NCBI GenBank assembly: GCA_002336675.1
Contig: DDEI01000043.1
Location: forward strand, 47,088-68,168
DNA length: 21,081 nucleotides
Source of the DNA: Flavobacteriales bacterium UBA1958
Lineage (GTDB): Bacteria; Bacteroidota; Bacteroidia; Flavobacteriales_D; Sanyastnellaceae
Direction of reading: 5' to 3'
Shown here: positions 16,765 to 21,081 of the stretch, piece after piece
Position numbering within the stretch: position 1 is the first letter of the stretch
Layout of the letters: each line of letters opens with the position of its first letter
Translations under genes and position numbers: made by a program
Notes under the pieces: model-generated
What the model saw: only the letters and a program-made list of their open reading frames with translations
Databases searched by the model: none
Told to the model about the DNA's origin: nothing

Positions 16765-17241
16765 ATGAGTCAAATTACATATTATACCGAGAAAGGATAC
16801 AACAGACTAAAAGACGAACTTCACAATCTTAAGTCAGACCAAAGACCTAAAGTAATTCAGTCAATTGCTGACGCTAGAGACAAAGGAGATTTATCTGAGA
16901 ATGCAGAATATGATGCCGCCAAAGAAGCTCAAGGTCTTCTAGAAGCACGAATCAATAAGATGGAAAATCTTATGGCATGCGCACGAATAATAGATGAGTC
17001 TCAAATAGATAATTCTAAGGTTTTTATTCTCTCGAAGGTCAAAATAAAAAACACCGCTAACAATATGATAGTGGAGTATACATTGGTAGCGGAAAACGAA
17101 GCTAATCTTGCACTAAAGAAAATCTCTATCGATTCTCCTATCGGGAAAGGTCTAGTAGGTAAAGTGGTAGGAGATTTCGCAGAAGTTGAAGTCCCTGCTG
17201 GAAAAATCACTTTTGAGATTCTCGAAATCAACAGATCATGA
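16765..17241 (+). CDS. greA: Transcription elongation factor GreA
   Basis: GreA enters the secondary channel of RNA polymerase and stimulates cleavage of the backtracked RNA 3' end, rescuing stalled complexes. The protein is 158 residues, the usual GreA length, when started at ATG 16765 (MSQITYYTEKGYNRLKDEL). A TTG 24 bases upstream is rejected because its extension is not part of the family. The coiled-coil domain carries the tip ARDKGDLSENAEYDAAKEAQ (37-56), with acidic residues Asp42 and Glu45 that match the catalytic pair of E. coli GreA. The C-terminal FKBP-like domain includes SPIGKGLVGKVVGD. It overlaps the HIT gene by four bases (ATGA). The terminator-like hairpin upstream suggests premature termination as a control. 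Confidence 0.97.
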   Translation: MSQITYYTEKGYNRLKDELHNLKSDQRPKVIQSIADARDKGDLSENAEYDAAKEAQGLLEARINKMENLMACARIIDESQIDNSKVFILSKVKIKNTANNMIVEYTLVAENEANLALKKISIDSPIGKGLVGKVVGDFAEVEVPAGKITFEILEINRS

Positions 17242-17624
17242 GTTCTATTTTCTCTAAAATAATAGCTGGTGATATTCCTTGTCATAAAATAGATGAGAAC
17301 GAGGAGTTTTTAGCCTTCTTAGATATTATGCCCTTGGCTAAAGGACACGTCCTGGTAATCCCTAAGATAGAAGTAGATTACATCTTCGATATTGAAGACG
17401 ATGTTCTCTCTAGGATGATGGTTTTTGCCAAATCTGTAGCTAAAAAAGTGGGAAGTAAAATAGAGTGCAAAAGAATCGGTGTAGCTATAATTGGATTAGA
17501 AGTTCCACATGCACATATTCATTTAGTGCCTTTGCAAAGCGTATCTGATATTAACTTCGAAAAAGCTAAATTATCTCTCTCGTCTGAAGAGCTAGAATCT
17601 ATAGCCAAGAAGATTAACAGTTAA
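17238..17624 (+). CDS. HIT-family nucleotide hydrolase (HINT-like)
   Basis: Histidine-triad proteins hydrolyse nucleoside phosphoramidates or related adenylated compounds in the cytosol. The 128-residue product opens with SIFSKIIAGDIPCHKIDENEEF, the standard HINT start, then FLDIMPLAKGHVLVIPK (27-43) and the catalytic triad HAHIHLVP with His91, His93 and His95. The length is typical. It starts within the greA stop (ATGA), so the pair is cotranscribed and coupled. The physiological substrate cannot be read from the sequence. The stop TAA (17622-17624) shares TTAA with the stop of the convergent Asp-box gene. Confidence 0.95.
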   Translation: MSSIFSKIIAGDIPCHKIDENEEFLAFLDIMPLAKGHVLVIPKIEVDYIFDIEDDVLSRMMVFAKSVAKKVGSKIECKRIGVAIIGLEVPHAHIHLVPLQSVSDINFEKAKLSLSSEELESIAKKINS

Positions 17625-18925
17625 TCTAGTTCTGCCGCACTAATTATAGCTGTCCATATACTAAGCTTATTATTTTCATAGCGTGTCCAGACCGGTCTAA
17701 TATGCCCTTCTGAAACCGATATATTATTATAATCTCCAAAGAATACTTTGGGACTTGGGGTAAAACTACTTTCACTAATCTTATAGTCCGTAAAACTTAA
17801 GCCTCCATCAGAAGACGCAGACAAATAAACGTTTGTAGCATTTCCTTCTGTGTCTCTACGGTCATAGTAAACCACATAAATAGAACCATCTGACTGGTCC
17901 ACATCAAACCATGTAAAAAACTGATGCCTTTCTGAATCGTCTTGGTTCACCTTGGTAGATGTACTCCAGGATTCTCCGTGATCATCTGAATAAATCATCC
18001 AAATATCGGTATCGCTCTCGCCATTCCTTTGGTCTGACCAGTTCACATAGATTCTACCATGATAGGCTCCACCAGACAAGTCCACTTTTATAACTGGCAT
18101 TCCATTACATCTATTAATGCCAGGAATCTCCTGAGCCCAGCCTCCAGAAATATTTCCTGCTAGAATATCATTATCCAACCAAGTCTCCCCTTCATCAAAT
18201 GACCTATCGAAGTAAATGTTCTCATTAATTGCCCATGCTACATAAATCTCTCCGTTTGGCCCTACGGCTGGCACTGCTCCTTCGGTAGTTTCATCGCCAT
18301 CTAAACAATCTCCCGCTATTTGAGAAATTCTAACAGGAGCTGAGAATTCCTTGGCGCATTTATCCGACTTCGCGAAGAGAATAACAGTACTATCTCCTTC
18401 TGCAGAGGAATCATATTTGTCAAACTGAGTCCAAGTGACATAAATATCGTGATTCTTAGGATTAGTAACTGCCCATTCTTTGTCCTGATCCTTAGATCCG
18501 TTTAGTCCTATCCCTGCACCGTCACTCCATTTTTTCATATTCTTAGAGCGCTGACAGACAATTCTATCTAACAAGCTTTCATCACTCCATCCTAAACCCG
18601 AAGGATTACTCAGGTGAAGGTAATAGAAATGACCCTTGGCATTAGCTACTAAGCATGGGTCTCCAAAAACACCCATACTTGATTCTAAATTTTCTATGCG
18701 CCATGTATATCCGCCATCATCAGATTTGTATACCTTATCTAATATGGCAGCTGCCATAATTTTATTTGGGTTTTTAGGATGTATGACTATTGAGGGCTCG
18801 CAAGGTGCATAGCCTATCCCATCGTCTATATCTATCTGTACATTTAGAAATTTCTCTCCCGACTGACCCCATGCTAGGGACGAACAGATTAAGAGAAGGA
18901 AAATTAAAATACTGCGCATATTCAT
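17621..18925 (-). CDS. Secreted Asp-box (BNR/sialidase-like) beta-propeller protein
   Basis: The 434-residue protein has a signal peptide (1-20, SSLAWG then QSGE) and four Asp-box motifs (S-x-D-x-G-x-x-W/F): SDDGGYTW (68-75), SFDEGETW (242-249), SDDHGESW (313-320) and SSDGGLSF (371-378). These mark a sialidase-like beta-propeller. The fold is shared by sialidases and many non-catalytic or other glycoside-active proteins. I cannot confirm the arginine triad needed for sialic acid, so the enzyme activity is open. There is no T9SS-like C-terminal domain, so a periplasmic place is possible. The start at 18925 is favoured over Met3 because it forms an ATGA overlap with the preceding lipoprotein gene. 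It is last in the six-gene minus-strand run. Confidence 0.87.
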   Translation of the reverse strand: MNMRSILIFLLLICSSLAWGQSGEKFLNVQIDIDDGIGYAPCEPSIVIHPKNPNKIMAAAILDKVYKSDDGGYTWRIENLESSMGVFGDPCLVANAKGHFYYLHLSNPSGLGWSDESLLDRIVCQRSKNMKKWSDGAGIGLNGSKDQDKEWAVTNPKNHDIYVTWTQFDKYDSSAEGDSTVILFAKSDKCAKEFSAPVRISQIAGDCLDGDETTEGAVPAVGPNGEIYVAWAINENIYFDRSFDEGETWLDNDILAGNISGGWAQEIPGINRCNGMPVIKVDLSGGAYHGRIYVNWSDQRNGESDTDIWMIYSDDHGESWSTSTKVNQDDSERHQFFTWFDVDQSDGSIYVVYYDRRDTEGNATNVYLSASSDGGLSFTDYKISESSFTPSPKVFFGDYNNISVSEGHIRPVWTRYENNKLSIWTAIISAAELD

Positions 18926-19365
18926 TTCTTTAGATTGTCTTTAATCGATGTCAATGTAGCTGTAAGCTCCTTATGAATTTCTAAAAGCTCCTGTTCATCA
19001 AGTCCACTTATATCAACTGTATTATGGCTGTGAGCTTCTCCTGGCTCGTGATTACACTTGGGCTCATATCCTTTTAATTCAGGTATGATCTTATCTAAGT
19101 TCTCCAAGGCTAATTTCTGATCCAGTAGTAGTTCAAGTTCAGCACTCACTTTCTCTTTCCTCACAGAATCTAATGGAATCGCACTGGTAGTAGCCATTTC
19201 TATTCTGGATCTCACCTCAGCTTTAGCCGAGTTAAGTCCTTCCCACAGCTTCACATTCATTTCTACTACCTCCTTCATCACTGGGCTCTCCTCATGGTTA
19301 TGTCCACAACTAGTGAATACCAATAGTAACGAGCTCATAAAAGCTAAAACTATAATTTTTTTCAT
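18922..19365 (-). CDS. Small His-rich lipoprotein, unknown function
   Basis: This 147-residue product has a clean lipoprotein signal with lipobox FTSC and Cys20 as the modified residue. Directly after it comes GHNHEE, and near 104-114 CNHEPGEAHSH, so two clusters of His, with Cys and Glu, are suited to bind a divalent metal. Between and after them the chain is predicted helical and rich in Glu, Lys and Leu (about 25-100 and 120-147), perhaps a helical hairpin. I know no family name. It overlaps yidD upstream and the Asp-box gene downstream, each by ATGA. Its neighbour two genes upstream is a HupE/UreJ-like protein, a family linked to nickel or cobalt, which makes a metal role plausible but unproven. 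Confidence 0.82.
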   Translation of the reverse strand: MKKIIVLAFMSSLLLVFTSCGHNHEESPVMKEVVEMNVKLWEGLNSAKAEVRSRIEMATTSAIPLDSVRKEKVSAELELLLDQKLALENLDKIIPELKGYEPKCNHEPGEAHSHNTVDISGLDEQELLEIHKELTATLTSIKDNLKK

Positions 19366-19586
19366 TCTTTTTTTTTTGGTACAGGGTCATAGCCCCATGT
19401 TCCGCGAGGTCTGCACTTGGATACCCGAACTATACTTAGCCATAATCCTTTAAATGCTCCCCACTCTTTAAATGCCTCTACTGCATACTGACTGCACGTA
19501 GGCTCATGTCTGCAGTTAGCACCTAAAAAAGGACTGAGTACTGCCTGATAGATCCTTACTAAAAGTATAAATAATCTACTGAGCAT
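19362..19586 (-). CDS. yidD: Membrane protein insertion efficiency factor YidD
   Basis: YidD is a small membrane-associated protein that helps YidC insert inner-membrane proteins. This copy has 74 residues with an amphipathic or hydrophobic start (MLSRLFILLVRIYQAVL) and the whole family signature: SPFLGANCRHEPTCSQYAVEAF, then WGAFKGLWLSIVRVSKCRP and WGYDPVP. I chose the ATG at 19586. The frame stays open 255 bases further upstream, but that stretch lies on top of the HupE-like gene and reads as non-protein-like sequence. It follows the HupE-like stop by two bases. In most bacteria yidD lies beside rnpA and yidC; here it does not. The last codons form a run of ten A. Confidence 0.95.
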   Translation of the reverse strand: MLSRLFILLVRIYQAVLSPFLGANCRHEPTCSQYAVEAFKEWGAFKGLWLSIVRVSKCRPRGTWGYDPVPKKKE

Positions 19587-19588
19587 AC

Positions 19589-20173
19589 TTATAAAGTATC
19601 TAAAAGTATTAAAAGTGCCGCACCGAAACCTATTCCAGAGACCCCTATTTTCCAGTGAACCAATTTTATTCTTAAAAGACCCCTTAGAGATCGCTGTGTT
19701 GCCAGAATTAAAACCACCACCGCTATTTGTGCTACCTCCACCCCTAAGTTGAATCCTAATAGCTGACTGATGAAATTTTCTCCTGGATCTAACTTGATTC
19801 GAATCATACTGCCTATGGCCAATCCATGAATAGACCCGCAAGAGATAGTCAGCAGATAAATAAGTGTTTTCCCTTTCTCGATCAAGTCTTTTTGTCTTTC
19901 TGGCTTATACCAATTCACTATGGCTGTAATAAGTATAGTGAAAGGGATCATTATCTCTGCCCATGAGCGCACAGAGGGTGTATAACCTAGTGCAGAAAGG
20001 ACAAATGTGAATGCATGCCCAATGGTAAATGCGGTGACTAACCAGAATATTCTCTTCAACATAGAATAATCATAACTAGCGCACAGCACCAGCAAAAACA
20101 AAATATGATCCACAGCATCTAGGCAAAAAATATGTGCCATTCCTTCAGAAAATGCTTGGAGGATTTGATTCAT
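19589..20173 (-). CDS. HupE/UreJ-family membrane protein
   Basis: The 194-residue protein is almost wholly hydrophobic, with about six membrane segments, and carries the HupE/UreJ_2 signatures: HIFCLDAVDHILFLL (14-28), TIGHAFTFVLS (50-60), SIHGLAIG (114-121) and GFNLGVEVAQ (140-149). The conserved His and Asp residues (His14, Asp19, Asp22, His23, His53, His116) fit a metal path. Members are often near hydrogenase or urease genes and some are thought to move nickel or cobalt. Neither hydrogenase nor urease is seen here, so the substrate is unknown. It starts three bases after the folA stop and is followed two bases on by yidD, within one operon. Confidence 0.9.
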   Translation of the reverse strand: MNQILQAFSEGMAHIFCLDAVDHILFLLVLCASYDYSMLKRIFWLVTAFTIGHAFTFVLSALGYTPSVRSWAEIMIPFTILITAIVNWYKPERQKDLIEKGKTLIYLLTISCGSIHGLAIGSMIRIKLDPGENFISQLLGFNLGVEVAQIAVVVLILATQRSLRGLLRIKLVHWKIGVSGIGFGAALLILLDTL

Positions 20174-20176
20174 TTT

Positions 20177-20692
20177 TTAAGTGATTCGATCGTACTGATA
20201 TACGTCAAATGAAAATTTATGCTTTTCATCAATGTCATTTGAAAAAAGCAATGTCTTCTTCCATTCAGCCTCATTCCATTTAGGAAAAAATGCATGCGCC
20301 CCTGGAAATTCTGCTTCTATATGAGTGATGTACATCCTATTTACCACCTTTGTTTCTAGAGCTAAGTTGTAAACCTGCCCACCTCCTATAACAAAGATTT
20401 CTTCATCCTCTTCTTCCCACGCTAGGTCTAATGCTACATTTAAATCATTGGTCACGTACACTCCTTCTTCCAGAGTACTTGGACTCCTAGAGAGAATGAT
20501 GTTTCTCCTGTTTGGCAGTGGTCTCCATCTATCTGGAATGGAATCCCAATTTTTTCTGCCCATAATTACTGGATGACCTGAAGTAGTCTCCTTAAAAAAC
20601 TTCATATCTCTGGGTAGAGACCACATTAAATCATTGTCTTTTCCTATCTCTAAATTTTTACCCGCGGCTACTATAATGGAAACTAAGCTCAT
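20177..20692 (-). CDS. folA: Dihydrofolate reductase
   Basis: FolA reduces dihydrofolate to tetrahydrofolate with NADPH and so recycles the product of ThyA. The 171-residue protein starts MSLVSIIVAAGKNLEIGKDN, a standard opening. An in-frame TTG 21 bases upstream is rejected because its extra residues (MALQRKK) are not family-like. Other motifs are DLMWSLPRDMKFFKETT (21-37, with Asp29 the usual acidic active-site residue), VIMGRKNWDSIP (42-53), RRNIILSR (62-69) and EIFVIGGGQVYNLAL (98-112), the NADPH-binding glycine segment. It lies 26 bases downstream of thyA, the classic pair, and three bases before the HupE-like gene. It is the likely trimethoprim target. Confidence 0.97.
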   Translation of the reverse strand: MSLVSIIVAAGKNLEIGKDNDLMWSLPRDMKFFKETTSGHPVIMGRKNWDSIPDRWRPLPNRRNIILSRSPSTLEEGVYVTNDLNVALDLAWEEEDEEIFVIGGGQVYNLALETKVVNRMYITHIEAEFPGAHAFFPKWNEAEWKKTLLFSNDIDEKHKFSFDVYQYDRIT

Positions 20693-20718
20693 TTTTTTGC
20701 GTTGTAACGCCAATATTT

Positions 20719-21081
20719 CTAAACTGCTACAGCAGCTTTAATGTGTGGATGTGGATCGTAATTCTCTAACGTGAAATCTTCAAATGTGAAATCCATCAGG
20801 TTCTTTACCTCTGGATTTAACTTCATCTGAGGCAGTGGTCTAGAATCTCTACTTAACTGCATATCTGCCTGCTCCATATGATTGCTGTAAATGTGTACAT
20901 CACCAAATGTGTGCACAAAATCACCTACTTCATAGCCACATACCTGAGCTATCATCATCGTTAAAATGGCATAAGAGGCTATATTAAAGGGAACACCTAA
21001 AAATACATCAGCACTTCTCTGGTATAACTGACAACTCAGCTTTCCATCGGCCACATAAAACTGAAATAAACAGTGGCATGG
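20719..21081 (-). CDS. thyA: Thymidylate synthase, N-terminal half outside the window
   Basis: ThyA methylates dUMP to dTMP using methylene-THF. The frame is open to the right edge, so only the last 120 residues are present. They begin PCHCLFQFYVADGKLSCQLY, with the active-site Cys of the PCH motif as the second visible residue, then QRSADVFLGVPFNIASYA (dUMP and folate contacts), GDFVHTFGDVHIYSNH and the end HPHIKAAVAV, where ThyA normally ends. An internal GTG at 21054 is not the start. It is the first visible gene of the minus-strand run, so the promoter lies outside the window. Identification is near certain. Confidence 0.97.
   Translation of the reverse strand, partial: PCHCLFQFYVADGKLSCQLYQRSADVFLGVPFNIASYAILTMMIAQVCGYEVGDFVHTFGDVHIYSNHMEQADMQLSRDSRPLPQMKLNPEVKNLMDFTFEDFTLENYDPHPHIKAAVAV

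Noticed and set aside
17001..17285. Minus-strand ORF of 94 codons across the greA/HIT junction
   Set aside because: Covers two certain genes on the plus strand and has no family resemblance; shadow.
17621..18925. A true sialidase acting on host or dietary sialic acid
   Set aside because: Asp boxes show the fold only; I could not identify the arginine triad and other catalytic residues, and no sialic acid use genes are nearby.
19587..19841. 255-base upstream extension of the yidD frame
   Set aside because: It overlaps the HupE-like gene in another frame and reads as Gly/Ser/Arg-rich sequence unlike YidD; the ATG at 19586 gives the normal family length.
20693..20713. TTG start adding seven residues to FolA, and the short GCGTT/AACGC inverted repeat at 20699-20710
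   Set aside because: The extension is not seen in the family opening; the 5-base stem with a 2-base loop is too small to call a regulatory structure.

Overview
The window looks like chromosomal core sequence from a member of the Bacteroidota, most likely Flavobacteriia or a relative. The grounds are low GC, a TonB-dependent receptor with an N-terminal carboxypeptidase-regulatory-like domain, a PorV/PorQ-family outer-membrane protein, a type IX secretion (T9SS)-like C-terminal domain, an OstA-like protein, promoter candidates of the Bacteroidota TAnnTTTG type, and A/T-rich start regions without clear Shine-Dalgarno sequences. I see no rRNA, tRNA, CRISPR array, insertion sequence or phage gene, and no broken gene.

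Layout. (1) 1-2764, plus strand: purA (5' end cut by the window edge) and an OstA/LptA-like exported protein. (2) 2761-4038, minus: glyA, tail to tail with the OstA-like gene and sharing the four bases TTAA for both stop codons. (3) 4198-7450, plus: a thioredoxin-like DUF255 (YyaL/SSP411-type) protein followed by two unknown exported proteins, with 1-base and 4-base overlaps. (4) 7700-16665, plus: a three-gene unit of a TonB-dependent receptor, a 1381-residue secreted protein with a T9SS-like C-terminus, and a PorV/PorQ-family barrel. It ends at a strong hairpin (16691-16727). (5) 16765-17624, plus: greA and a HIT-family hydrolase, overlapping by ATGA. (6) 17621-21081, minus: a compact six-gene run transcribed from the right edge: thyA (cut by the window end), folA, a HupE/UreJ-like membrane protein, yidD, a His-rich lipoprotein and an Asp-box (BNR) beta-propeller protein. 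Its last stop again shares TTAA with the convergent HIT gene.

How the genes may work together. thyA, folA and glyA form the thymidylate/folate cycle (glyA makes methylene-THF, thyA spends it, folA regenerates THF), although glyA is a separate transcription unit. The OstA-like protein, yidD, the TonB receptor and the PorV-like protein all serve the cell envelope. The most system-like part is the receptor/cargo/PorV-like triad, which I read as a candidate surface-export or surface-binding unit linked to T9SS. The most interesting regulatory signal is in front of greA, where a perfect TAnnTTTG box is followed at once by an intrinsic-terminator-like hairpin. This resembles the short-leader-RNA arrangement known for greA in E. 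coli. All functional assignments come from reading motifs; no database search was run.
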